Assembly (NCBI GenBank): GCA_027031685.1
Contig: JALVPS010000317.1
Span: forward strand, 1-12,780
Direction: 5' to 3'
Length of the DNA stretch: 12,780 bases
Origin: Gammaproteobacteria bacterium
GTDB lineage: Bacteria; Pseudomonadota; Gammaproteobacteria; UWMA-0217
This document shows, in pieces, positions 1 to 6,339 of the stretch. The position numbers and the translations under genes were made by a program. Below the pieces are notes generated by a model that searched no databases, had not been told where the DNA came from, and worked only from the letters and a program-made list of their open reading frames with translations. Within the stretch, counting starts at the first letter, position 1; each line of letters begins with the position of its first letter.

Positions 1-471
1 CTCGATCCGCAGGTGAACTACCAGATGGTGAGCATGATGCGTGATGTGATCCGCATGGGCACCGCCACCCGCGCCAGGGCGCTCAAGCGCAGCGACCTGG
101 CCGGCAAGACCGGCACCACCAATGAGCAGCGTGACGCCTGGTTCAGCGGTTTCAACCACGACATCGTGAGTGTGGTCTGGGTGGGTTTCGACAAGCTGAG
201 TCCGTTGGGCCGCAAGGAGACGGGTGGCCACCTGGCACTGCCGGTGTGGATCGACTACATGCGCGTGGCGCTGGAGGACAGCCCGGAGCGGCCCTGGCTC
301 AAGCCGCCGGGCATGGTGACGGTCAAGATCGACGCCGACACCGGCCTGCGCGCCACCACTGGTACGGTGCACACGGCCTTCGAGACCTTCCGCCCTGGCC
401 ACGTGCCGCCCGAGGGGGTGGCCACGCTGGCGCCCGGCGCCGGCGTGGAGGTGCCGGAGCAGATCTTCTGA
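1..471 (+). CDS. mrcA: Penicillin-binding protein 1A, C-terminal fragment (5' end outside window)
   Basis: This is the last 156 residues of a class A penicillin-binding protein; the reading frame is open from base 1, so the gene begins upstream of the window. The visible part is the end of the transpeptidase domain. It carries the KTG box (residues 36-38 of the fragment, in LAGKTGTTNEQRDAWFSGF) that closes the active-site serine pocket. The SxxK and SxN boxes would lie upstream. The following WFSGF and VVWVGFD strands are typical of PBP1A/PonA proteins. The enzyme polymerises and cross-links peptidoglycan on the outer face of the inner membrane. A short GC-rich hairpin lies just after the stop. 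The choice of PBP1A over PBP1B or PBP1C rests on the C-terminal sequence style and on mrcA often lying near the hemE/gltD neighbourhood in gammaproteobacteria; it is likely but not proven by a fragment. Confidence 0.9.
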   Translation, partial: LDPQVNYQMVSMMRDVIRMGTATRARALKRSDLAGKTGTTNEQRDAWFSGFNHDIVSVVWVGFDKLSPLGRKETGGHLALPVWIDYMRVALEDSPERPWLKPPGMVTVKIDADTGLRATTGTVHTAFETFRPGHVPPEGVATLAPGAGVEVPEQIF

Positions 472-479
472 CCCGTGTG

Positions 480-495
480 CCGGCCGTCGGGCCGG
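480..495 (+). other. GC-rich hairpin after the PBP gene
   Basis: CCGGCC and GGCCGG form a perfect 6-bp stem around the loop GTCG, starting 8 nt after the PBP stop codon. There is no T-run behind it, so it is not a standard intrinsic terminator. It may only slow 3' decay, or be chance in GC-rich DNA. Confidence 0.3.
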
Positions 496-554
496 AGGCG
501 GCGGGCGGCGTCGCCCCACCCCTTGTTCCCCTTCCTGCCATCACTGAACTCGCC

Positions 555-1172
555 ATGGTCAAGCAAGCAGTTTCCCGTCAGCGTCGCCTGATCGCCGACG
601 AGGCGGCCCGCCTCGTGGTGGACGAGGGCGTCACCGACTATCACCAGGCGCGCCGCAAGGCCTGCGACCGCCTCGGTCTGGACCGCCGCGACCGGCCCAG
701 CCTGCAGGAAATCGAGGACGCGGTCATCGTGCGCACGCAGCTGTTCGCCTCCGCCGAGCAGCGCGCCCTGTTGCACGAGTTGCGGCAGGTGGCGCTGGCG
801 GTGATGAAGTTCCTGGCGCCCTTCGAGCCGGCCCTGGTGGGCAGCGTGCTGAAGGGCACGGCCACCGCCAATTCCGTGGTGCAGCTGCACGCCTTCAGCG
901 ACGACGTGGAGGCGGTGGCCATCCACTGCATCGATCACGGCCTGCGCTACTACAGCATCGAGCGGCGCCAGCGTGGCGGTGGACGCGGCGTACCGGGCTA
1001 CGCCTTCGAGTGGGGTGGGGTGCCGGTGGAGGTGCTGGTGTTTCCCGCCGGCGGGCTGCGCGTGGCGCCGCCCAGCCCCATCGACGGCAAGCCGGTGCGG
1101 CGCGCCACGCGCCGCAGGCTGGAGCAGCTCATGGCGCGCAGCGCGGCGGTTGCTCAGCCGCCGGGGGAGTGA
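555..1172 (+). CDS. Conserved hypothetical protein, nucleotidyltransferase-like
   Basis: A 205-residue soluble protein with no signal peptide or membrane segment. I recognise the general look of a proteobacterial family with a minimal nucleotidyltransferase fold, but not a defined function. The N-terminal half (about 1-90) is Arg/Leu-rich and helical. A glycine-serine pair (G96-S97, in LVGSVLKGTA) is followed by a strand QLHAF and then SDD. This resembles the GS...DxD hallmark of nucleotidyltransferases, but the usual metal-binding DxD appears as Q110-L-H112. A later strand VEVLVFP (around 158-164) could supply the third acid position. The start ATG is chosen because protein-like sequence begins there; no clear Shine-Dalgarno precedes it. 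It lies 83 nt after the PBP gene in the same direction, and its last 19 nt overlap the 3' end of hemE on the other strand. Function is unknown; loss of nucleotidyl transfer activity is possible. Confidence 0.75.
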   Translation: MVKQAVSRQRRLIADEAARLVVDEGVTDYHQARRKACDRLGLDRRDRPSLQEIEDAVIVRTQLFASAEQRALLHELRQVALAVMKFLAPFEPALVGSVLKGTATANSVVQLHAFSDDVEAVAIHCIDHGLRYYSIERRQRGGGRGVPGYAFEWGGVPVEVLVFPAGGLRVAPPSPIDGKPVRRATRRRLEQLMARSAAVAQPPGE

Positions 1173-2227
1173 TAGGGGGCGGACAGCTCATGCACCGCGT
1201 CCACCAGCACGCGCACGTTTTCCGGGTCGATGTGCTGGTGGATGCCGTGGCCGAGGTTGAAGACGTGGCCGGGGTAGGGGCCGAAGTCGGCCAGGATGCG
1301 CGTCACTTCGTTCCGTATCGCCTGCGCCGAGCCGTACAGCACGCCGGGGTCCATGTTGCCCTGCAGGGCCACCCGCTCGCCCACGCGGGCGCGGGCGTCA
1401 CCGATGTCCAGCGTCCAGTCCAGGCCCAGCGCGTCGCAGCCGGTGTCGGCCTGCCGCTCCAGCCACTGCCCGCCGCCCTTGGTGAACAGGATGACCGGCA
1501 CCGGCCGACCCTCGTGCTCGCGGGTCAGGCCCTCGACCACCTGCCGCATGTAGCGCAGCGAGAACTCGCCGTAGGCGGCGGGGGTGAGGGTGCCGCCCCA
1601 GGTGTCGAAGATCATCAGCGCCTGGGCGCCGGCCGCCACCTGGGCGTTAAGATAGGCGGTCACCGCGCGCGCCAGCTTGTCGAGCAGGGCGTGCAGCACG
1701 GCCGGCTGGCCGTACAGCAGGCCCTTGCTGTGGGCGAATTCCTTGCTGCTGCCGCCTTCCACCATGTAGGTGGCCAGGGTCCAGGGACTGCCGGAGAAGC
1801 CCAGCAGGGGCACGCGCCCGGCCAGCGCGCGGCGGATGGTGCGCACAGCGTCCATCACGTAGCCCAGCTCGTCCTCCGGGTCGGGTACGGGCAGTGCGTC
1901 CACGTCGCGCGCCGTGCGCACCGGGCGCTCGAAGCGCGGCCCCTCGCCGGCCTCGAAGTACAGGCCCAGGCCCATGGCGTCGGGCACGGTGAGGATGTCG
2001 GAGAAGAGGATGGCCGCGTCCAGCTCGAAGCGTTCCAGCGGCTGCAGGGTGACCTCGCAGGCCAGCTCGGGGTTGCGGCACAGGTCCATGAAGCTGCCGG
2101 CGCGCTCGCGCGTGGCGCGGTATTCGGGCAGGTAGCGGCCGGCCTGGCGCATGATCCAGATGGGGGTGCGGTCCACCGGCTGGCGCAGCAGGGCGCGCAG
2201 CAGGCGGTCGTTCTGCAGCGCCGCCAC
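1154..2227 (-). CDS. hemE: Uroporphyrinogen decarboxylase
   Basis: A 357-residue protein of normal HemE length. It removes four acetate carboxyl groups from uroporphyrinogen III to give coproporphyrinogen III in cytosolic heme synthesis. The family signature RQAGRYLPEYR is at residues 27-37, the substrate-binding aspartate region FSDILTVPDAMG follows at 75-86 (Asp77), then GFSGSPWTLATYMVEGGSS, and near the C-terminus NLGHGIHQHIDPENV. The start is a GTG; the N-terminus from there (NDRLLRALLRQPVDRTPIWIM) matches the usual HemE start, so no longer form is needed. It begins 2 nt after the gltD stop codon, so the two are almost surely one transcript and probably translationally coupled. gltD-hemE adjacency is common in gammaproteobacteria. 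The heme supply also serves the oxidase encoded at the other end of the window, though no direct regulatory link is visible. Confidence 0.97.
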   Translation of the reverse strand: MAALQNDRLLRALLRQPVDRTPIWIMRQAGRYLPEYRATRERAGSFMDLCRNPELACEVTLQPLERFELDAAILFSDILTVPDAMGLGLYFEAGEGPRFERPVRTARDVDALPVPDPEDELGYVMDAVRTIRRALAGRVPLLGFSGSPWTLATYMVEGGSSKEFAHSKGLLYGQPAVLHALLDKLARAVTAYLNAQVAAGAQALMIFDTWGGTLTPAAYGEFSLRYMRQVVEGLTREHEGRPVPVILFTKGGGQWLERQADTGCDALGLDWTLDIGDARARVGERVALQGNMDPGVLYGSAQAIRNEVTRILADFGPYPGHVFNLGHGIHQHIDPENVRVLVDAVHELSAPYHSPGG

Positions 2228-2229
2228 GC

Positions 2230-3639
2230 TCAGACCTGCAGGTAGTCGAGGATGCCTTCGGCGGCCTGACGGCCCTCGAAGACGGCGGTGACCACCAGGT
2301 CGGAGCCGCGCACCATGTCGCCGCCGGCGAAGATGCGCGGGTTGCTGGTCTGGAAGCGGGGGCCGTCATCGCCCTGGCGGGTGATGACGCGGCCGCGCTC
2401 GTCGGTCTCGATGCCCAGCGTCTCGAACCAGGGGGCGGGGCTGGGGCGGAAGCCGAAGGCGATGATGACCGCGTCGGCCGGGATGACCTCCTCGGAGCCG
2501 GGGATGGGCACCGGCCGGCGGCGGCCACGCTCGTCCGGCTCGCCCAGCTCCGTGGTGACCACCTTGACGCCCTCCACGCGGTCCATGCCGGTGATGGCCA
2601 CTGGCTGGCGGTTCCACAGGAAGCGCACGCCCTCTTCCTTGGCGTTGGCCACCTCGCGCCGCGAGCCGGGCATGTTGGCCTCGTCGCGGCGGTAGGCGCA
2701 CACCACCGAGGCGGCGTGCTGGCGGATGGCGGTGCGGTTGCAGTCCATGGCCGTGTCGCCGCCGCCCAGCACCACCACGCGCTTGCCCTCCATGCTGATG
2801 AACTCGCCCGGGTCGTGCAGCAGGCCCATCTCACGGCGGATGTTGGAGATGAGATAGGGCAGGGCCTCGTACACGCCCGGCAGGTCCTCGCCGGGGAAGC
2901 CGCCCTTCATGTAAGTGTAGGTGCCCATGCCCAGGAACACGGCGTCGTACTCGTCCAGCAGCTGCTCCATGGTCACGTCGCGGCCCACCTCGGTATTGAG
3001 GCGGAATTCGATGCCCATGCCCTCCATCACCTCGCGCCGCTTGCGCACCACGTCCTTCTCCAGCTTGAAGGGCGGGATGCCGAAGGTGAGCAGACCGCCG
3101 ATCTCCTCGTAGCGGTCGTACACCACGGCCTGCACGCCGTTGCGCGCCAGCACGTCGGCGCAGCCGAGGCCGGCCGGCCCGGCCCCCACGATGGCCACGC
3201 ACTTGCCGGTGGGCTGCACGTCGGACAGGTCGGGGCGCCAGCCCTGAGCGAAGGCGGCGTCGGTGATGTAGCGCTCGACGGCGCCAATGGTCACCGCGCC
3301 GAAGCCGTCATTGAGCGTGCAGGCGCCCTCGCACAGGCGGTCCTGGGGGCAGACGCGGCCGCAGATCTCGGGCAGGGAGTTGGTCTTGTGCGACATCTCC
3401 GCCGCCTCCAGCAGGTTGCCCTCGGCGACCAGCTTGAGCCAGTTGGGGATGTAGTTGTGGACCGGGCACTTCCACTCGCAGTAGGGGTTGCCACAGGCCA
3501 GGCAGCGGCCGGACTGCTGGGCGGCCGTCTCGGGATCGAAGGGTCGGTAGATCTCCCGGAACTCCTCGATGCGGACGGTGACTTCGACCTTTTCCGGATC
3601 CTGGCGCGGCAGGTCCAGAAACTGCATGGGGTTGGCCAT
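2230..3639 (-). CDS. gltD: Glutamate synthase (NADPH) small subunit
   Basis: The 469-residue beta subunit of NADPH-dependent glutamate synthase. It oxidises NADPH and passes electrons through FAD and Fe-S centres to the large subunit GltB, which makes glutamate from glutamine and 2-oxoglutarate. Two cysteine clusters for [4Fe-4S] centres are intact: C46, C49, C54, C58 and C93, C97, C103, C107. The FAD Rossmann loop GAGPAG is at 152-157, the NADPH loop GGGDTAM at about 292-298, and a second FAD-contact segment IFAGGDMVRGSDLV lies near the C-terminus. I start at the ATG because GGGAAGA lies a good distance upstream; an in-frame GTG 12 nt earlier falls inside that ribosome-binding sequence. hemE follows after 2 nt. 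No gltB is adjacent: yqeY lies upstream, separated by 73 nt. A partner elsewhere in the genome, or service to another GltD-dependent enzyme, is inferred. Confidence 0.95.
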   Translation of the reverse strand: MANPMQFLDLPRQDPEKVEVTVRIEEFREIYRPFDPETAAQQSGRCLACGNPYCEWKCPVHNYIPNWLKLVAEGNLLEAAEMSHKTNSLPEICGRVCPQDRLCEGACTLNDGFGAVTIGAVERYITDAAFAQGWRPDLSDVQPTGKCVAIVGAGPAGLGCADVLARNGVQAVVYDRYEEIGGLLTFGIPPFKLEKDVVRKRREVMEGMGIEFRLNTEVGRDVTMEQLLDEYDAVFLGMGTYTYMKGGFPGEDLPGVYEALPYLISNIRREMGLLHDPGEFISMEGKRVVVLGGGDTAMDCNRTAIRQHAASVVCAYRRDEANMPGSRREVANAKEEGVRFLWNRQPVAITGMDRVEGVKVVTTELGEPDERGRRRPVPIPGSEEVIPADAVIIAFGFRPSPAPWFETLGIETDERGRVITRQGDDGPRFQTSNPRIFAGGDMVRGSDLVVTAVFEGRQAAEGILDYLQV

Positions 3640-3712
3640 CTGTCTTCCCACCTGATGGAAGGGTTGAATCGACTGCGCGGGCGGCGCACGGCCGCGGGGC
3701 GGGATGGGCCGG

Positions 3713-4165
3713 TCAGCCGGAGAGCCGGGACTTGACGGCCGCGCTCACGGCGGCCATGTCGGCACGCCCCTGGAGCCGGGGCTTGAGTATACCCATCACC
3801 TTGCCCATGTCACGCAGGGTGCTGGCGCCGGCCTCGGCGATGGCGGCGTCGATGAGGGACGCCAGCTCCGCCTCGTCGAGCGGCTCGGGCAGGTACCCCT
3901 GGATGACCGCCAGCTCGGCCTGCTCCTTGTCGCGCAGATCGGCGCGCCCGGCCGCCTCGAACTGGGCGATGGACTCGCGCCGCTGCTTGGCCATCCTGTC
4001 CAGCACGGTCAGCACGCCGGCCTCGTCCAGGGGCTTGCGGGTGTCCACCTCCACCTGCTTGAGGGCCGCGAGGATGAGGCGCAGCGTGCCCAGGCGGGCC
4101 TTGTCGCCGGCGCGCAGGGCGGCCTTCATGTCCTCTTCGATGCGATGCTGCAGGTCGGTGGCCAC
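3713..4165 (-). CDS. yqeY: GatB/YqeY domain protein
   Basis: A 150-residue protein that is almost entirely a GatB/YqeY domain, the helical module also found at the C-terminus of the amidotransferase subunit GatB, where it binds tRNA. The stand-alone protein has no firmly established biochemical role. Visible family features are the N-terminal helix EEDMKAALRAGDKARLGTLR, the ALKQVEVDTRK stretch, DRMAKQRRESIAQFEAAGR, and IQGYLPEPL followed by MGKVMGILKPRLQGRADM. The start is taken as the GTG 16 nt after the rpsU stop, because the protein then begins as the family usually does (helix ending in EEDMKAAL at residue 15 onward); no good Shine-Dalgarno is seen, so coupling to rpsU translation is likely. 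rpsU-yqeY is a common pair, usually continuing into dnaG and rpoD; here gltD comes next. Confidence 0.92.
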   Translation of the reverse strand: MATDLQHRIEEDMKAALRAGDKARLGTLRLILAALKQVEVDTRKPLDEAGVLTVLDRMAKQRRESIAQFEAAGRADLRDKEQAELAVIQGYLPEPLDEAELASLIDAAIAEAGASTLRDMGKVMGILKPRLQGRADMAAVSAAVKSRLSG

Positions 4166-4181
4166 GGTGGCGGGACGTAGA

Positions 4182-4397
4182 TCAGTAGAGGCGCGTACGG
4201 CGGTTGAGCTCCTTCGCCAGGCGCTTGTAGTTGCGCTTGATGGCGGCGGCCTTCTTGCGCTTGCGGGCCTCGGTGGGCTTCTCGTAATACTCGCGGCGGC
4301 GCACCTCGCTGAGGATGCCGGCCTTTTCGCAGGTCCGCTTGAAACGGCGCAGGGCCACGTCGAAGGGCTCGTTCTCTTTGACTCGTACGCTGGGCAT
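4182..4397 (-). CDS. rpsU: 30S ribosomal protein bS21
   Basis: A 71-residue, strongly basic protein that matches bS21 from end to end (MPSVRVKENEPFDVALRRFK at the start, RTRLY at the end). bS21 sits on the 30S platform near the anti-Shine-Dalgarno sequence and helps translation initiation. The start ATG has a clear ribosome-binding site GGAG about 6 nt upstream. It is the first gene of the leftward block rpsU-yqeY-gltD-hemE and is divergent from tsaD, the same head-to-head arrangement found in Escherichia coli. A sigma70-like promoter and a leader hairpin lie upstream. In many relatives dnaG and rpoD follow in the macromolecular synthesis operon; they are absent here. Confidence 0.98.
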   Translation of the reverse strand: MPSVRVKENEPFDVALRRFKRTCEKAGILSEVRRREYYEKPTEARKRKKAAAIKRNYKRLAKELNRRTRLY

Positions 4398-4423
4398 GTG
4401 ATCTCCGTCGGTGATTCGTGGAC

Positions 4424-4438
4424 AGGGGGTAACCCCCT
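4424..4438 (-). promoter_or_regulatory. Hairpin in the rpsU 5' leader
   Basis: AGGGGG, a 3-nt loop and CCCCCT form a perfect 6-bp hairpin, 27 nt upstream of the rpsU start and downstream of its predicted promoter, so it would lie in the leader RNA. On the leftward strand the T-run precedes rather than follows it, so it is not a terminator for that transcript. A translation or stability role is a guess; the G-rich arm also resembles a Shine-Dalgarno sequence. Confidence 0.35.
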
Positions 4439-4451
4439 AAAAAGTCCGCGA

Positions 4452-4479
4452 AGTATAATGATTGCAACGTGAATTGCAA
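4452..4479 (-). promoter_or_regulatory. Sigma70-like promoter for rpsU-yqeY(-gltD-hemE)
   Basis: On the leftward strand, TTGCAA (4474-4479) and TATACT (4452-4457) are separated by 16 nt, close to the consensus -35 and -10 boxes. Transcription would start near 4445, leaving a leader of about 48 nt before rpsU. The same AT-rich core reads TATAAT on the other strand (4454-4459), but I see no -35 box at a suitable distance for tsaD. Confidence 0.6.
4461..4479. repeat. Tandem ATTGCAA repeat in the rpsU/tsaD gap
   Basis: ATTGCAA occurs twice (4461-4467 and 4473-4479), 12 nt apart. One copy contains the proposed rpsU -35 box and the other lies in the spacer. TTGCAA is self-complementary, so each copy could be half of a protein-binding site. 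This may be coincidence. Confidence 0.25.
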
Positions 4480-4489
4480 AAAACGGCTG

Positions 4490-4516
4490 GTGACCGCAAG
4501 GTGCGCCGGCCATAAT
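4490..4516 (+). promoter_or_regulatory. Weak candidate promoter for tsaD
   Basis: GTGACC (4490-4495) and CATAAT (4511-4516) resemble -35 and -10 boxes (4 of 6 and 5 of 6 matches), but the 15-nt spacing is short. It is the best rightward candidate I see in the divergent gap. The remaining sequence up to the tsaD start shows no clear signal and no strong ribosome-binding site. Confidence 0.3.
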
Positions 4517-4591
4517 CCGCGCCCAATGCGGGGCGGTGTGGCCTGCCGCCTTCCCACTCTGCCGGCATCCGGCCTCCCAGACGATGACCCA

Positions 4592-5599
4592 ATGAGAGTA
4601 CTCGGAATCGAAAGCTCCTGTGACGAGACGGGCGTGGCCGTCTACGACAGCGAGCGCGGCCTGCTCGGCCATGCCCTCTATTCGCAGGTGGAGCTGCACG
4701 CCCTGTATGGCGGCGTGGTGCCGGAGCTCGCCTCGCGCGACCATATCCGCAAGGCGGTGCCGCTCATCGACGCCGTGCTGGAACGGGCCGACACGGCCCT
4801 GTGGGAGCTGGACGGGGTGGCCTACACGGCCGGCCCGGGGCTGGTGGGGGCACTGCTGGTGGGGGCCATGCTGGGCCGCGCCCTGTCCTGGTCGCTGAGC
4901 GTGCCGGCGGTGGCCGTGCACCACATGGAAGGCCACCTGCTGGCCGCCCTGCTGGAGCCCGAGGCGCCGCGCTTCCCCTTCCTCGCCCTGCTGGTGTCCG
5001 GCGGCCACACCCTGCTGGTGGAGGCGCGCGCGGTGGGCGACTACGTGATCCTGGGCGAGACGCTGGACGACGCCGTGGGCGAGGCCTTCGACAAGACAGC
5101 CAAGCTGCTCGGCCTGGGCTATCCGGGCGGCCCGGCCCTGGCGCGGCTGGCCGAGTCGGGCGATCCTGGCCGCTACCGTTTCCCCCGTCCCATGGTCGAC
5201 CGGCCGGGGCTGGACTTCAGCTTCAGCGGCCTCAAGACCCATGCCCTGCAGCAGCTGGAGAAGGTGGGGGGTGATGCGCGGGAGCAGGCCCACATCGCGC
5301 GCGCCTTCGAGGAGGCGGTGGTCGATACCCTCTATGTGAAGTGTCGTCGCGCCCTGCAGGAGACCGGCCTGCGCCGGCTGGTGGTGGCCGGTGGGGTGGG
5401 CGCCAACCGGCGCCTGCGCGAGCGTCTGGCGGCGCTGGACGCCGAGGTGTTCTACCCGCAGCCCGCCTTCTGCACCGACAACGGCGCCATGATCGCCTAC
5501 GCCGGCCTGCTGCGCCTGCAGGCCGGCCACGTGGCCCCGCCGCAGGTATCGGTGCGGGCGCGCTGGCCGCTGGACGAGCTGGACCCGCTGGCCGCCTGA
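4592..5599 (+). CDS. tsaD: tRNA N6-threonylcarbamoyladenosine transferase
   Basis: A 335-residue protein of standard TsaD (Gcp/Kae1/YgjD) length. With TsaB and TsaE it transfers the threonylcarbamoyl group from threonylcarbamoyl-AMP to A37 of ANN-decoding tRNAs, an essential cytosolic modification. Visible signatures are IESSCDET (6-13), the metal-binding H111-MEG-H115, the nucleotide loops LLVSGGHT and GETLDDAVGEAFDK, FSFSGLKT, VAGGVGANRRLR and CTDNGAMIAYAG. All match the family, and the histidines fall at the same positions as in the E. coli protein. The ATG is chosen because MRVLGIESSC is the usual N-terminus; the open frame extends upstream, but that part does not look like protein. It is divergent from rpsU and convergent with plsY, whose stop lies 32 nt beyond; no terminator hairpin is seen between them. 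Confidence 0.98.
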   Translation: MRVLGIESSCDETGVAVYDSERGLLGHALYSQVELHALYGGVVPELASRDHIRKAVPLIDAVLERADTALWELDGVAYTAGPGLVGALLVGAMLGRALSWSLSVPAVAVHHMEGHLLAALLEPEAPRFPFLALLVSGGHTLLVEARAVGDYVILGETLDDAVGEAFDKTAKLLGLGYPGGPALARLAESGDPGRYRFPRPMVDRPGLDFSFSGLKTHALQQLEKVGGDAREQAHIARAFEEAVVDTLYVKCRRALQETGLRRLVVAGGVGANRRLRERLAALDAEVFYPQPAFCTDNGAMIAYAGLLRLQAGHVAPPQVSVRARWPLDELDPLAA

Positions 5600-5631
5600 A
5601 GCGCCTTTCGGCACCCCGGCGAGACCCTTCT

Positions 5632-6209
5632 TCAACGCTCGGTGCCATCCAGCAGCTGGCGTATATTGCTGCGGTGGCGCCAGAAGATGAGCACGGCCAG
5701 GGCGATGCCGAACAGCAGGAACGGCTCGGAACGGGTCAGCGCCCAGATGACCCACGGTGTGGCGGCGGTGGCGGTGAGGGCCGAGAGGGAGGAGATGCGC
5801 CGCCAGGCGAACATGCTCAGCCAGATGGCCAGCGCAACCAGCGCCACGCGCCAGTCCAGCCCAGCAGCACCCCCATGGCCGTGGCCACCCCCTTGCCCCC
5901 CTGGAAGCGGAAGTAGAGCGGGTAGAGGTGGCCCAGAAAGGCGGCCATGGCCACCAGCAGGCGCACCGTCTCCGGCGCGCCCAGGGCGGCCGCCGCCAGC
6001 ACCGGCAGCAGTCCCTTGAACAGGTCCCCCAGCAGGGTGATGGCGGCTGCCCGCTTGCCGCCGATGCGCATCATGTTGGTGGCGCCCGGATTGCGCGAGC
6101 CGGTGCTGCGCGGGTCCGGCAGGCCGGTCAGGCGCGCCACGAGGATGGCGCTGGACAGGGAGCCGAGCAGGTAGGCGCCGGCAATGAGCAGCAGGGCGGT
6201 GACGTTCAC
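5632..6209 (-). CDS. plsY: Acyl-phosphate:glycerol-3-phosphate acyltransferase PlsY, apparent frameshift
   Basis: PlsY is a small inner-membrane enzyme that transfers the acyl group from acyl phosphate to glycerol-3-phosphate, the first acylation in phospholipid synthesis. Its three motifs are intact: GSRNPGATN (37-45), GDLFKG (61-66) and GHLYPLYFRFQGGKGVAT (93-110). The start is a GTG with GGGAG about 9 nt upstream, giving MNVTALLLIA and a first membrane helix. After residue 117 the frame breaks: read as given, the protein ends at 130 residues (stop at 5817-5819) with an Arg/Trp-rich tail. The natural continuation (LDWRVALVALAIW, two more helices, end DGTER) is in another frame down to 5632. 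Adding one G in the GGG run at 5860-5862, or in the G5 run at 5870-5874, restores a 192-residue protein of normal length. A sequencing error or a recent mutation are both possible. It is convergent with tsaD and divergent from bioH. Confidence 0.85.
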
Positions 6210-6339
6210 GTGGGCGACTCCCGATGTGGACCAGGGGGCAGCGGCATATTTCCCTCCGCACGGCGTGGGTGGCCTTGCCCCGGTGGGCGGCCTGTCCCAT
6301 CCTGTCTTCCCCCATGAGAGTGTACTCCACCCATTCCCC

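Noticed and set aside
1010..2245. A 411-codon rightward open frame opposite hemE
   Set aside because: It is an antisense shadow of hemE, which has complete family signatures on the other strand.
3640..3712. Promoter or terminator between yqeY and gltD
   Set aside because: The only hairpin (GCGGC with GCCGC) is short and has no T-run, and no pair of boxes with acceptable spacing is visible.
4424..4445. Hairpin plus A-run as an intrinsic terminator for rpsU or tsaD
   Set aside because: A terminator needs a T-run after the hairpin in the direction of transcription. Rightward it is followed by A, and leftward the T-run comes first.
4469..4591. Upstream extension of tsaD into the divergent promoter region
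   Set aside because: TsaD proteins begin at MRVLGIESSC; the added residues are not protein-like and would cover the rpsU/tsaD control region.
4166..5755. Long leftward open frame running upstream from yqeY across rpsU and tsaD
   Set aside because: Only the last 150 codons match YqeY; the rest is antisense to tsaD and out of frame with rpsU, with low-complexity sequence.
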